DNA of 64,000 nt from Spirosoma terrae (lineage in GTDB: Bacteria > Bacteroidota > Bacteroidia > Cytophagales > Spirosomataceae), in contig NZ_JAAFZH010000019.1 in assembly GCF_010435915.1 (NCBI RefSeq), positions 1-64,000 on the forward strand, read 5' to 3'. Position 1 is the stretch's first letter. Each line of letters begins with the position of its first letter. Made by a program: the position numbers and the translations under genes. A model generated the notes under the pieces. That model did no database searches and was not told the origin of the DNA. It worked only from the letters and a program-made list of their open reading frames with translations. Positions 47,802-57,915 of this stretch are shown here, in pieces.

Positions 47802-48293
47802 TTAGGCTGTTGGTGTATACTCTTTAAATGAACCATCTGTGTAGAAAATCAGAATTCGCTCTACCCTTTTTTCTGTTGAAGGGGCGACTGTTTCAAGCGG
47901 CTCTGTATGTTCTACTATCGGCTGATTCTGTGGTAAACTTGGAGGAATTTCGTTACGTTGGCTACGTATACCAATTGGTTGTGTCGTTGAATAGGTTATA
48001 CCTGGATTAAATCGATCTGGAACAGGTCGATTTACAGAGTTGGGTACTGCCCGGTTTGAAAAATTAGGCGCTGTGGAGGGTGGTATAAGCTGGTTATCCT
48101 CCTCCATAATCCATTCATAACCCAGCTCTGGAAAACGACGGATTATTTTCTGAATAATATCAAAACTAGGGCGATTACGGCCGGATAGTATGTGTGAAAT
48201 ACTAGAGCGTTGTACTCCTATTTCGTCAGCGAAATAAGATGGTGTTAAATTCTTATCAATAAGAATCTGTTTAATCTTGTCATTTATACTCAT
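47802..48293 (-). CDS. Xre-family helix-turn-helix regulator with long low-complexity tail
   Basis: 163 residues from ATG 48293 (ATG at 48308 and TTG at 48317 lie upstream). The N-terminal 65 residues are a classic Xre helix-turn-helix (LTPSYFADEIGVQRSSISHILSGRNRPSFDIIQKII). Then comes a Pro/Asn/Ser/Arg-rich probably disordered linker (about 70-135). The short C-terminal segment ERILIFYTDGSFKEYTP looks structured and may be a peptide-binding or domain-docking tip. The gene follows dapD on the same strand, beyond the dapD terminator. The role in regulation is not defined. Confidence 0.85.
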   Translation of the reverse strand: MSINDKIKQILIDKNLTPSYFADEIGVQRSSISHILSGRNRPSFDIIQKIIRRFPELGYEWIMEEDNQLIPPSTAPNFSNRAVPNSVNRPVPDRFNPGITYSTTQPIGIRSQRNEIPPSLPQNQPIVEHTEPLETVAPSTEKRVERILIFYTDGSFKEYTPTA

Positions 48294-48356
48294 TGGCCTA
48301 CGTAACATGTAATTCAATTACAAATATAAATGTATAGTTACGGGGTTAATTTAAAA

Positions 48357-48408
48357 AAACCAAGCACAAATGTTAATTAAAATTACAATTAACATTTGTG
48401 CTTGGTTT
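48357..48408 (-). terminator. Long hairpin terminator after dapD
   Basis: 22-bp perfect arms (AAACCAAGCACAAATGTTAA... and its complement) around an 8-nt loop. It is 28 bp past the dapD stop, and the A/T-flanks serve minus-strand termination. Confidence 0.85.
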
Positions 48409-48435
48409 GATTGGTTCAATTTAACGGTTACTCTT

Positions 48436-49251
48436 TTAAACTGTTACGTTGTTTTCACGCAGTGCTTCATTCAGTGATGTTTTTAAATCGGTAGACTCCT
48501 TACGCTGGCCAATAATGATGGCACAAGGTACGTGAAATTCTCCTGCAGGAAACTGTTTAGCATAACTGCCGGGGATTACTACCGAATTAGCAGGAACATA
48601 GCCCTTGTATTCAACGGGTTTAGTACCAGTCACGTCAATAATTTTAGATGAACCTGTAATGGTTACCCCAGCGCCTAAAACGGCCCGTTTGCCAATATGG
48701 GCCCCTTCCACTACAATACAACGTGAACCAATGAATGCACCGTCTTCTACAATAACAGGAGCAGCCTGGGGGGGTTCCAATACACCGCCTATGCCTACTC
48801 CCCCACTTAGATGAACATCTTTGCCAATTTGTGCGCAGCTGCCAACAGTTGCCCATGTATCCACCATCGTTCTTTCATCGACGTAGGCACCAATGTTTAC
48901 GTAAGAAGGCATTAATATAACACCTGGTGCCTGAAATGATCCGTATCGAGCCACGGCTGGTGGCACAACCCGGACCTTAGCTTCCTGAAAATTAGTCTTT
49001 AGAGGAATTTTGTCATGGAAAGAGAAAATGCCTACTTCTTCAGGCTTCATCTGTTGACTTACGAAATAAAGAAGTATGGCTTTTTTTACCCACTCATTAA
49101 CGGTCCAATTCGACGAATCAGCTGAAGGTGGAGTTGCTACTCGGAGCTGTCCCTTATCTAATTGATTTATTACTTCCTGAATAATCTCGATAGAGCCTGG
49201 GTCTTTCAATAGCTCTCTATTTGCCCAAATCTCTTCAATTTTACTGCTCAT
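48436..49251 (-). CDS. dapD: 2,3,4,5-tetrahydropyridine-2,6-dicarboxylate N-succinyltransferase
   Basis: 271 residues, normal length. Left-handed beta-helix transferase with hexapeptide repeats (SYVNIGAYVDERTMVDTWATVGSCAQIGKDVHLSGGVGIGGVLEP, then GAFIGSRCIVVEGAHIGKRAVLGAGVTI). It catalyses the succinylation step of lysine and meso-diaminopimelate synthesis from succinyl-CoA, cytoplasmic. Well conserved. Upstream is a long AT-rich intergenic region and downstream a strong terminator, so it is monocistronic. Confidence 0.97.
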   Translation of the reverse strand: MSSKIEEIWANRELLKDPGSIEIIQEVINQLDKGQLRVATPPSADSSNWTVNEWVKKAILLYFVSQQMKPEEVGIFSFHDKIPLKTNFQEAKVRVVPPAVARYGSFQAPGVILMPSYVNIGAYVDERTMVDTWATVGSCAQIGKDVHLSGGVGIGGVLEPPQAAPVIVEDGAFIGSRCIVVEGAHIGKRAVLGAGVTITGSSKIIDVTGTKPVEYKGYVPANSVVIPGSYAKQFPAGEFHVPCAIIIGQRKESTDLKTSLNEALRENNVTV

Positions 49252-49927
49252 TTAATTAAAGTTAAAGTTTATAGATATTATTATAAATTGCTGAATAACT
49301 GATAGTTAACTATTTTCGCAGAATATTATTTTGTAGTATAAAGATATTATATACTCATTTCTATTTCCTGCTTCAAAGGTATAAAGACGACGCGTATAGT
49401 TGAAATATATGGGTTTATTTTTTTCTGAAAGATTTATCGCCTTGTATGTCTGAAGATATGATATAGATTTCTTAGTGCATAAATAATGCCACACTTACTC
49501 CTCTGAAATTGGATCGGTTTGTCAAGCCAAGATTTGATGTTGGGATTGTAGCTGACCCAATCCTGTATTATCAGCAACTGGGCCGAGACACCCCTTCCCA
49601 CGTGCTGTTCGACTAATTATAAGTCGTTCTAGACCTATGCAACAACCATACGTTCTACTATACGTGGTCCCATCTATTAAACGATGCTCTTAAATGATTA
49701 ATTAGTGAAAGATAGATTTAGCTTTTGTGTGCTGCGTTTAGGTGTAGATTTAAATGCCGTTAATTAGTATATCTCTCTACATCTTATAATGCGCTCTAAA
49801 GTGAGCTACTTAATTAATTCGTTATCTTTTTTTAACTCACTAATTCCTTTGCATACAATTAGGCTTGTTTTGTCTGTAATGCAGTTTTACGGCTATTGGT
49901 AGTGAGCAATTGTATTGAGTGATTAGG

Positions 49928-50029
49928 TTATTTCAAGCGAAGTTGCATGAAGTGGGTATCCTGACAATAGATTTGGAAGGAAATTTGATTGTTCAAGCCC
50001 TGGTGTAAACGATGGTGATTATAAGCCAC
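49928..50029 (-). pseudogene. Possible transposase C-terminal remnant
   Basis: Minus-strand frame reads AYNHHRLHQGLNNQIS followed by about 15 residues and a stop at 49928, the motif of the C-terminus of IS3/IS481 transposases. Nothing upstream is recognisable. Overlapping sequence also forms an 11-bp inverted repeat (AGCCCTGGTGT at 49996-50006 and ACACCAGGGCT at 50028-50038). Function: none expected. Confidence 0.4.
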
Positions 50030-50186
50030 ACCAGGGCTGATATTTTCGCTCTTAAGAACTACTAAAACGCAGTTGAGTGAACAACGGTTCTTTTCACTCA
50101 GAATAAGCCATACACTTCATCGTAATCATCTAATTAGTACTTTACTCCTGCTAAGGAATCAAGTAATTGTCAATTAGAAGGTTTAT

Positions 50187-50319
50187 TTAGCAATAGTTAT
50201 TTCATATTAACTAAACTAATTAAGCCTTCTCTTTAGTAATTCTATATTATTAGCAATATTATTAGTATATTTAGCTAAAAGTTTAGTTTTACTAACGTAC
50301 TTTAGCTAAATTAGCAATA
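50187..50319. repeat. TTAGCAATA and TTTAGCTAAA short repeats upstream of gap
   Basis: TTAGCAATA occurs at 50187-50195, 50250-50258 and 50311-50319, about 62 bp apart. The palindrome TTTAGCTAAA occurs at 50270-50279 and 50301-50310, 31 bp apart. More degenerate copies lie around them. Confidence 0.6.
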
Positions 50320-50424
50320 AATACTAATAATTCTGCTAAATTACTTCTCTATTACTAAAATATGCTACTTTTAATACTAATGCTAATTATAGAAACACTA
50401 AATAGCCCTTCCCTATTTAATATG

Positions 50425-50432
50425 TATATTTG
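50425..50432 (+). promoter_or_regulatory. Candidate -7 box of gap
   Basis: TATATTTG, an exact TAnnTTTG match, 29 bp upstream of the gap ATG. Confidence 0.5.
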
Positions 50433-50458
50433 CCCTTGAAAAACAAACCTATTTTTAG

Positions 50459-51454
<996 letters not shown>

Positions 51455-51476
51455 TCTATACGACTTTAGAGTAACC

Positions 51477-51503
51477 AAAAGGGGGCCTACAGGCCCCCTT
51501 TTT
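51477..51503. terminator. Bidirectional terminator between gap and trmB
   Basis: AAAA then GGGGGCCT / AGGCCCCC (51481-51498, two-base loop) then TTTTT; lies between convergent genes. Confidence 0.9.
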
Positions 51504-51507
51504 ATAT

Positions 51508-52161
51508 TTATATTCTACACTGCAGGTAGTTAATTGTAAATCCTTTGTCAAAAAACAGCTGCTCGTATTTGGTTTTAATCCCCAAGTGAATATCATTCAA
51601 CTCAGAGTGGTATAGATCAGTTGTCGACTGTAAATCGTTACAACCAGCTTGTTGAACCTGTTCCAGACTATAAGCAAACAATTCTGGGTTATCTGTTTTT
51701 AAGTGTAACGTACCACCTGGAATCAATAAACTCCTGTAAATAGATAAGAAACGAGGATGAGTAAGTCGGTGTTTCTCCTGTTTAGGTCTCGGTTGTGGAT
51801 CTGGAAATGTAATCCAGATTTCATTTATCTCCCCCTCCTGAAAAAATTCATTTAAGTAATTAATATCAGTACGTAGAAACGCTACATTTTGGAGATTCCG
51901 CATCTGGGCAATTTTAGATCCTCTCGCTATACGATCTCCTTTGATGTCAACACCAATAAAATTACGATCAGGAAACGCTCCACCTAACCCAATTGTATAC
52001 TCCCCTTTACCGCAGGCTAGCTCCAAAACAATTGGATTGTCGTTTGTAAAATACTCACGTCGCCAATTTCCTTTTATAGTTTTGTAAATAGGCTTCCCTG
52101 ACTCAATTACATTTGTACTAACTGAATTATGAAGAAAAAATTGATGCTTTCTACGTGTCAC
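51508..52161 (-). CDS. trmB: tRNA (guanine-N7)-methyltransferase
   Basis: 217 residues with a GTG start at 52161 that leaves 2 bp after folC. SAM-binding motif LELACGKGEYTIGLG (about 45-59), ending motif WITFPDPQPRPKQEKHRLTHPRFL. It makes m7G46 in tRNA using S-adenosylmethionine, cytoplasmic. Last gene of tonB-folC-trmB and ends at a terminator shared with gap. Confidence 0.95.
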   Translation of the reverse strand: MTRRKHQFFLHNSVSTNVIESGKPIYKTIKGNWRREYFTNDNPIVLELACGKGEYTIGLGGAFPDRNFIGVDIKGDRIARGSKIAQMRNLQNVAFLRTDINYLNEFFQEGEINEIWITFPDPQPRPKQEKHRLTHPRFLSIYRSLLIPGGTLHLKTDNPELFAYSLEQVQQAGCNDLQSTTDLYHSELNDIHLGIKTKYEQLFFDKGFTINYLQCRI

Positions 52162-52163
52162 AA

Positions 52164-53459
52164 TTATAAATTGATTAATTCGGCAATGTGAAAGTTACTA
52201 CCAGTAATCAGGATAAGGTCATCGTCAATTGAATCTTGTAATGCTGCGCTAAGTGCCTGATTTACATCAGAAAAAGTATTTCCAAACCTATTTTCTGTGT
52301 TAAATTCCATTTGTAAATCAGCACTAGATAATGATCGTTGTGAATCGAATTCACAAAAGTAAAATACTGAATTTACAGGAAATAAGCTGATTACATTTGT
52401 TCTTTCCTTATCAGCAACCAGAGCAACGATTATTCGTAACGTAGCAAACGTCAGCGATTTAATTGACAAAAATAAAGCAGCCAATCCAGCCTGATTGTGG
52501 GCTGTATCGACAAGTACACGGGGGTTAAATTGAAGCGTCTGAAAGCGTCCTTTCAGCCCTGTTAGATAGACAACAGTCCGTAACCCACTTTGTATAGCTT
52601 CTTGCGAGACAGGCCATTTTTTTTGTAAAACATCGACAGTTGCCAGTACTCCTGGCAGATTGCGTAATTGATAGTCGCCCAACAGATCGAGTAGAATATC
52701 CGCTTCGCTAACGTCCTCAATTCCTGATTTGATAATCTGTATCTGCCGCAAGCCGTTTTCAACTCCCCTATCCTGAATGAGAAATCGCTCGTCAGCAAAC
52801 ATAATAGGCGCGTTAACCGAACGGGCGATTTCTACAAAAACTGGCGCCGTCTCTGGGTTAGTCTCACCAACAATAACGGGGATTGACTCTTTAATAATAC
52901 CCGCTTTTTCCCGCGCAATCTGTGGTAACGTATCCCCCAGTATTTCGGTATGATCAAAACCAATGTTGGTAATAACCGAAGCCAGTGGCGTAATAACATT
53001 CGTAGAATCCAGACGCCCTCCCAGCCCTACTTCAATAATGGCTAGATCAAGGGATTGCCGGGCAAAGTAATCAAAGGCCATGGCCACTGTTACTTCAAAG
53101 AATGACGGTTCAATTGATTCGATTAATAGCTGATGCTTACGAACAAAATCCGCTACGTCCTCCTCCGCTATTGGCTGCCCATTTATACGGATCCGCTCGG
53201 TAAATGATTGTAGATGGGGGGACGTATAGAGGCCAACCCGATACCCCGCCGACTGGTAAATAGCCGCCAGCATATGCGATGTGCTGCCTTTACCATTCGT
53301 ACCGGCGACATGAATACTAGGGAATTTATGTTGCGGATTCCCCAGTGCCGAACAAAGCTTGAGGGTATTGTCTAAACCAGGTTTAAGGGCCTTGGGACCG
53401 ATTCTGTGAAAAACGGGGAGCCGACTATAGAGGTAGTCGATTGCTTCCTGATACTGCAT
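52164..53459 (-). CDS. folC: Bifunctional folylpolyglutamate/dihydrofolate synthase
   Basis: 431 residues. ATP-binding P-loop HVAGTNGKGSTSHMLA (about 50-65), Mur-ligase fold, GLGGRLDSTNVITP and a conserved DTAHNQAGL in the C-terminal domain. It attaches glutamate to folates, and some members also make dihydrofolate. ATG 53459 lies immediately after the TonB-like stop codon (0 bp), showing tight co-translation. Confidence 0.95.
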   Translation of the reverse strand: MQYQEAIDYLYSRLPVFHRIGPKALKPGLDNTLKLCSALGNPQHKFPSIHVAGTNGKGSTSHMLAAIYQSAGYRVGLYTSPHLQSFTERIRINGQPIAEEDVADFVRKHQLLIESIEPSFFEVTVAMAFDYFARQSLDLAIIEVGLGGRLDSTNVITPLASVITNIGFDHTEILGDTLPQIAREKAGIIKESIPVIVGETNPETAPVFVEIARSVNAPIMFADERFLIQDRGVENGLRQIQIIKSGIEDVSEADILLDLLGDYQLRNLPGVLATVDVLQKKWPVSQEAIQSGLRTVVYLTGLKGRFQTLQFNPRVLVDTAHNQAGLAALFLSIKSLTFATLRIIVALVADKERTNVISLFPVNSVFYFCEFDSQRSLSSADLQMEFNTENRFGNTFSDVNQALSAALQDSIDDDLILITGSNFHIAELINL

Positions 53460-54398
53460 TTACTTGGATGTGATAATAAACGTAATAGTACCTGTTGCCG
53501 TGGGTGGTGTAGCTCCGCCCTTAGGCCGCAACTGCAACCGTTGTACAGCCTTGCGATATACATCACTAACCGCAGGGCTGACCGTACTTTGTAATTGCTG
53601 AATACGGGTTATATGCCCCTCGTCATCCACGGTTATTTTAAAAACAATTTTTCCGGTTTCATCCGAGTTATCATTTACACTCGGACGACTCGCCATAGAC
53701 CAGCCTGATACGTCAAAGGCTACGCCTGTAGCCGATCCACCGGGAGTTCCATATAAGCTTTTCGCATCAATTTTACCGTTGGGGTTTCCTTTATCACCTA
53801 CACCACTGGCATCGTCGCCGTTGTTATTTCCACCCGTACCCGATGCTTTTCCGACCGTTCCATTCGATCCTCCCCCGCCTGACGATTTTTTAAACACCGC
53901 GTCATTATTCACCGTTTCTACTTTCTTTGGCGGTGCTGGTGGGGCTGTTTTTTCAACGGGAGCCGACTTTGTATTTTCTACCCGCTTCGGCTCAGGCCGT
54001 TCGGGTGTTGTAACAGGGCTTTCGGCCTTACTGGCAATAATTGGTTTTTCGGTGGCCGTCTTCGCCGGTTTAGCATCCTCAATTTTAGGCGTTGGAGTTG
54101 GTCTGCTACGTTCCAGCTTCGGCGTCGTATTTATTTTAGGATTTGGTCGCTTTTCTGCGGCTTTAACGTCTTCAGGGTTTGGGGAATCAGATGCTTTATT
54201 ATACGTCTGGATACGCCCGCTTCCACGCGCATCGGTACCAAAGTTTACCTCCACAAATTGAATAGGCGGTGGAGTCGGTACTGATTGTGACAGATGGACC
54301 AATAATAAAATAGCAATCAGGACAACGTTGATAATAACGGCTCCTGCTAACGATTTTAGCTGAATTTCGCCCTCGTTATCGAATAAGATGCGGTTCAT
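53460..54398 (-). CDS. TonB-like energy transducer
   Basis: 312 residues. One N-terminal transmembrane helix (about 17-36), a long Pro/Lys/Thr-rich periplasmic linker (about 60-190, then a Gly-rich stretch), and a TonB-like C-terminal domain (about 230-312, GKIVFKITVDDEGHITRIQQLQS). TonB proteins carry proton-motive energy to outer-membrane receptors such as the SusC proteins here. ExbB and ExbD are not in the window. First gene of the tonB-folC-trmB unit. Confidence 0.85.
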   Translation of the reverse strand: MNRILFDNEGEIQLKSLAGAVIINVVLIAILLLVHLSQSVPTPPPIQFVEVNFGTDARGSGRIQTYNKASDSPNPEDVKAAEKRPNPKINTTPKLERSRPTPTPKIEDAKPAKTATEKPIIASKAESPVTTPERPEPKRVENTKSAPVEKTAPPAPPKKVETVNNDAVFKKSSGGGGSNGTVGKASGTGGNNNGDDASGVGDKGNPNGKIDAKSLYGTPGGSATGVAFDVSGWSMASRPSVNDNSDETGKIVFKITVDDEGHITRIQQLQSTVSPAVSDVYRKAVQRLQLRPKGGATPPTATGTITFIITSK

Positions 54399-54621
54399 GT
54401 TGACTAATTTTTCGTTACTATAACGTTAGTATAAGTCGGTTCGTTTATGGCGAATGCCTCTGTAGATAGAATTATGCGCAAACACAAGCTTATTTTAGGA
54501 AGAATAATACCTATGCGACGGCATTGATCGACAACGGCTCATTTTTTCTCAAACAGATAGCTTGTAAACAAAGTAACATAAAATCTATGACAGATAGTCC
54601 GACCAGCCGCTTTTCAATGGT

Positions 54622-54629
54622 TATGTTTG
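54622..54629 (+). promoter_or_regulatory. Candidate -7 box of menD
   Basis: TATGTTTG, exact TAnnTTTG match, 27 bp upstream of the menD ATG. Confidence 0.4.
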
Positions 54630-54656
54630 CATACCCAATGCGTAAATTGATTGCTT

Positions 54657-56399
54657 ATGCCCGTTCTTCAGCCCATTGTTTCAATCGCCGAGCTCCTCGT
54701 TCAGAAAGGCATTACCCACGTACTAGTATCTCCCGGCTCCCGTTCAGCTCCATTAACGCTGGCCGTTGCCCGACACCCACGCTTGCAGGTACGTGTGATG
54801 GCTGATGAACGCTCGGCTGGTTTTGTAGCCCTGGGTATGGCTCTTCAAAGTGGAATCCCGACAGCCATCATCTGTACATCAGGCAGCGCCGTGTATAACC
54901 TGGCCCCGGCTATAGTGGAAGCCTATTTCCAGCAGGTTCCGCTGGTTGTTCTGACTGCCGATCGGCCGCACGAATGGCTATACCAACAGGACGGGCAAAC
55001 GATTGATCAACGTACCATTTTTGGATCCCACGTAAAGCGGAGCTATGACCTACCCGCCGACTATACTCATCCTGATTCTCGCTGGTTTATTGAACGGACC
55101 GTTAATGAAGCGATTGGCCTGAGTCAATCACATCCCAACGGCCCGGTGCATATCAACGTACCGTTGCGTGAACCGTTTTACCCTGCTTCCGACGAATCAT
55201 TTCAGTACGAGCGAGTGCGGCTTATCGATACGTTACCCGCTCAACCAACACTTGCCACCGAAGCCTGGCATCAACTCCTTCAGGAATGGGAACAAACGGA
55301 ACGGATCATGATTGCTGTTGGTCAACACCCACATAGTACGGCCTTACTGACGGTCTTCCATAAACTCTCCGATGAATGGGGTATACCGGTTATTGGCGAA
55401 ATCACGAGTAACATTCCACGCAATGGTTTATTCATTACCCAAACCGATACCTTTTTATCCGGTATGGATGAACCAACTGCCCGTGAACTTCGCCCCGACC
55501 TGCTAATCACGCTGGGCAACTCATTTTTGACCAGAAACCTTAAAACTTTTTTTCGTCAGTTTCCAGCTACCCGTCACTGGCATATTCAACCGTCGGTCGA
55601 TCGCCTTACGGATTCATTTCAAAGCCTGACAACCCTCATTCCTGCCGATCCGCTGGCGTTTTTTGAGAAACTTTTTTCAGACATTGACTACCAGCGGTTC
55701 CTGCAAGGGGATGACGACGATGACTCGCATGAGTACCTCCATCGTTGGCAATCAATGGACCAGCAGGCCGCTAAACTGGTACATCAGCAACTCTCGGGAG
55801 ACACTCCGCTGACTGACTGGTCGGCCGTCATGACCATTCTTGAACAGCTACCGAACCAGTCTATTCTTCATCTGGCGAACAGTATGCCGGTTCGCTACGC
55901 GAATTTATGCGGAGTCCATGAACAGCAACAGATCAGCGTTTTTGCCAACCGGGGGGTCAGCGGTATCGATGGGTGTCTAAGCACGGCGGTTGGCGCAGCC
56001 CTACGTACCGATAAAATTGTTACGGTATGTATTGGCGATGTCGCTTTCTTTTATGACCGGAATGCACTCTGGTCGGCTCCTGTTCCGGCTAATCTTCGGA
56101 TTATCCTGCTAAACAACGACGGCGGCCATATTTTTCGAATGATTGACGGGCCAGGCCGTCAGCCTGAACTGGAAACGTATTTCGAAACCCCCCATGGCTA
56201 TACAGCCCGAAATACCGCCGATGATGCTCAACTCGATTACCTGACGTGTGACTCACTGTCAGTTTTAGCATCACTCCTACCCGACTTTTTTGCTACCTCC
56301 CCCAAAGCAAAACTACTGGAGGTAACGACCGACAAAATCAACAATCAAAAGCAGTTTATCCACTATAAAGAAAAACTAAAATCTATCCATCAGCTATAA
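54657..56399 (+). CDS. menD: 2-succinyl-5-enolpyruvyl-6-hydroxy-3-cyclohexene-1-carboxylate synthase
   Basis: 580 residues from ATG 54657; a TTG two codons upstream was not used. Thiamine-diphosphate enzyme: N-terminal domain with VLVSPGSRSAPLTLA and the conserved DERSAGF, then a central domain. The C-terminal ThDP domain reads FANRGVSGIDGCLSTAVGAAL, then GDVAFFYDRNAL and LLNNDGGHIF. It commits isochorismate to menaquinone synthesis by adding succinic semialdehyde derived from 2-oxoglutarate. The gene stands alone; other men genes are outside. A hairpin overlaps the stop. Confidence 0.96.
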   Translation: MPVLQPIVSIAELLVQKGITHVLVSPGSRSAPLTLAVARHPRLQVRVMADERSAGFVALGMALQSGIPTAIICTSGSAVYNLAPAIVEAYFQQVPLVVLTADRPHEWLYQQDGQTIDQRTIFGSHVKRSYDLPADYTHPDSRWFIERTVNEAIGLSQSHPNGPVHINVPLREPFYPASDESFQYERVRLIDTLPAQPTLATEAWHQLLQEWEQTERIMIAVGQHPHSTALLTVFHKLSDEWGIPVIGEITSNIPRNGLFITQTDTFLSGMDEPTARELRPDLLITLGNSFLTRNLKTFFRQFPATRHWHIQPSVDRLTDSFQSLTTLIPADPLAFFEKLFSDIDYQRFLQGDDDDDSHEYLHRWQSMDQQAAKLVHQQLSGDTPLTDWSAVMTILEQLPNQSILHLANSMPVRYANLCGVHEQQQISVFANRGVSGIDGCLSTAVGAALRTDKIVTVCIGDVAFFYDRNALWSAPVPANLRIILLNNDGGHIFRMIDGPGRQPELETYFETPHGYTARNTADDAQLDYLTCDSLSVLASLLPDFFATSPKAKLLEVTTDKINNQKQFIHYKEKLKSIHQL

Positions 56400-56428
56400 A
56401 CTACAACTACAGTTATAGTTTATAGCTG
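56391..56428. terminator. Hairpin overlapping the menD stop
   Basis: CAGCTATAAACTACAACT (56391-56408) and AGTTATAGTTTATAGCTG (56411-56428) pair at 17 of 18 positions. Between convergent menD and the TPR lipoprotein. No long T-run, so termination is likely but not certain. Confidence 0.55.
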
Positions 56429-56464
56429 CCCATTTTCCGGTAGTGTAGACTTAGAGCGACCCTT

Positions 56465-57496
56465 TCATTTACATTGATCGCTGTAGGCTTTACGAGCCAG
56501 CTCATCGCCTGCCAGTTCGCCACGCTTCCAGGCCTCACACGCCCCCGTTTTGTTCCCAGTCCCAGATTCCGCTAGTCCTAGATAATAATAGAGTTGCTCG
56601 ACAGTAGCGTCGAGTTTTTCAGCCTGCCGGAATTCGGTCAGGGCTTCTTTCGCCTTATTCCCTTGCAAGTGATAAATCCCCAGACTACGATGGGCCCACG
56701 CATTAGCAGGATCGATGCGGATCGATTCCTGAATGAAAGGCAAGGCGGCCTCTCGTCGATTGAGCATGAGCAATAAATATCCTTTGTTATTCAGGTAATA
56801 GGGCTGAGCAGGTCGTACCGATAAGGCGCGCTCTACGTATTCCAGTGCCTCATCATATTTTTTTTCCCGCGCCAGCAACAAACTCTGGTTGTTCAGGGCC
56901 GCGTCCTGTTTCGGATTGATGCGTAATGCGCTGGTGATATCCAGTCTGGCCTCGTTATAGGCTTTCTGACTGAAATACAAAGCGCCCCGATTCGTTAGGG
57001 CCTCCACATTAGCCGGATCAAGTTGCAAGGCACGATCATAAGCGGCCTGGGCCTGTGACGTATTGTTTAAGCGAACATAGGCATCACCAAGCCGAGTCTG
57101 GTAAAATGTCGAATCCTTATACTCCTTTTCGATCCGTTGCAGATCAGCTAAACTACCGGCAGCATCGCCCGTTTCCATCAGCACGTCGGCCCTGTTCAGG
57201 TAAGCCGCTCCAAAATCAGCATCGGCTTCAATGGCACGCGTGTAGTCTGCCAATGCTCCTTCCCGATCGTCGTTCCTAAACTTTGCCAATCCACGATTAT
57301 TATAGGCATCGGCAAAATCAGGCTTTTTATCCAGCGCTTCTGTGTAAAACCGAATCGCTTCTTTATACTCCCGTTTCTGTAACTGAACATTCCCCCGTAG
57401 AAAAAATTGAGCGGCCTCATCCGTCTTATCCGCACAACTAGTTCCCCAAAAGGCTACGTTCAGCAAGAGAACGGGCAAAACAAACGGTCGAACCAT
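56465..57496 (-). CDS. TPR-repeat lipoprotein
   Basis: 343 residues from ATG 57496. Three in-frame upstream codons reach 57562, but MVRPFVLPVLLLNVAFWGTSC is a clean lipoprotein signal (Cys21). The rest is eight or nine TPR units (for example DFADAYNNRGLAKFRNDDREGALADYTRAIEADADFGAAYLNRADV). A scaffold on the outer or inner membrane surface; partner unknown. Divergent from the 82-residue gene at 64 bp and convergent with menD. Confidence 0.9.
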   Translation of the reverse strand: MVRPFVLPVLLLNVAFWGTSCADKTDEAAQFFLRGNVQLQKREYKEAIRFYTEALDKKPDFADAYNNRGLAKFRNDDREGALADYTRAIEADADFGAAYLNRADVLMETGDAAGSLADLQRIEKEYKDSTFYQTRLGDAYVRLNNTSQAQAAYDRALQLDPANVEALTNRGALYFSQKAYNEARLDITSALRINPKQDAALNNQSLLLAREKKYDEALEYVERALSVRPAQPYYLNNKGYLLLMLNRREAALPFIQESIRIDPANAWAHRSLGIYHLQGNKAKEALTEFRQAEKLDATVEQLYYYLGLAESGTGNKTGACEAWKRGELAGDELARKAYSDQCK

Positions 57497-57560
57497 TGTC
57501 TTTTTTACCTTTGCACAAATGGTACTCTTTTCACCCAACATATTCGTTTTCACAACAATC

Positions 57561-57809
57561 ATGCGCTTTGTTCAGGACATTCCTCACCCCCACTTCCGAA
57601 TTGGCTTGTATGCCTGGAACAGCAAATATATAGTGAAGATTGAAGCCGGTCCGTATGAACAGACCTATAAAATCAGCGAAATGGACATTACCGAGCCCGA
57701 TGAGGTGCCAGCCATGCTGGATGACTTGTTCCTGGAACGTGTCGCGAATCGATTCCGCGACATGGATCAGGACTGGCAGGAAACCGGCGAACGTAACGGC
57801 GTTATGTAA
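57561..57809 (+). CDS. Small conserved-looking protein of unknown function
   Basis: 82 residues from ATG 57561. Compact, acidic C-terminus; reads PHPHFRIGLYAWNSKYIVKIEAGPYEQTYKIS, which suggests a small beta-rich domain, then a helical EVPAMLDDLFLERVANRFRDMDQDW. No signal peptide or transmembrane segment. I do not recognise the family. The in-frame GTG at 57519 adds only non-homologous residues. Placement between two regulated genes and intact frame support a real gene. Confidence 0.65.
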   Translation: MRFVQDIPHPHFRIGLYAWNSKYIVKIEAGPYEQTYKISEMDITEPDEVPAMLDDLFLERVANRFRDMDQDWQETGERNGVM

Positions 57810-57811
57810 CA

Positions 57812-57905
57812 GTTTATAGTGTATGGTTCATCGTTTATGGTTTACGGCTTTAATGTCCTGTCACCCGAACGATAAACCATAAACAAAAAACCATAAACTA
57901 TAAAC
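57812..57905. repeat. Imperfect inverted AT-rich repeat, likely bidirectional terminator
   Basis: Left arm 57812-57845 and right arm 57873-57905, about 29 of 33 complementary, built of TTTATGGTTT/AAACCATAAA units. Between convergent genes. Same style of TATAAAC units as the menD hairpin. Confidence 0.6.
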
Positions 57906-57915
57906 CTCCCAACCC

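Noticed and set aside
47625-47831. 68-residue plus-strand ORF
   Set aside because: Low complexity AT-rich frame, no homology, and runs into the Xre gene.
49306-49494. 62-residue minus-strand ORF upstream of dapD
   Set aside because: Random AT-rich frame with no support.
49996-50038. 11-bp inverted repeat as a terminator or riboswitch
   Set aside because: Better explained as the overlap of a transposase remnant; no gene is expected to end here.
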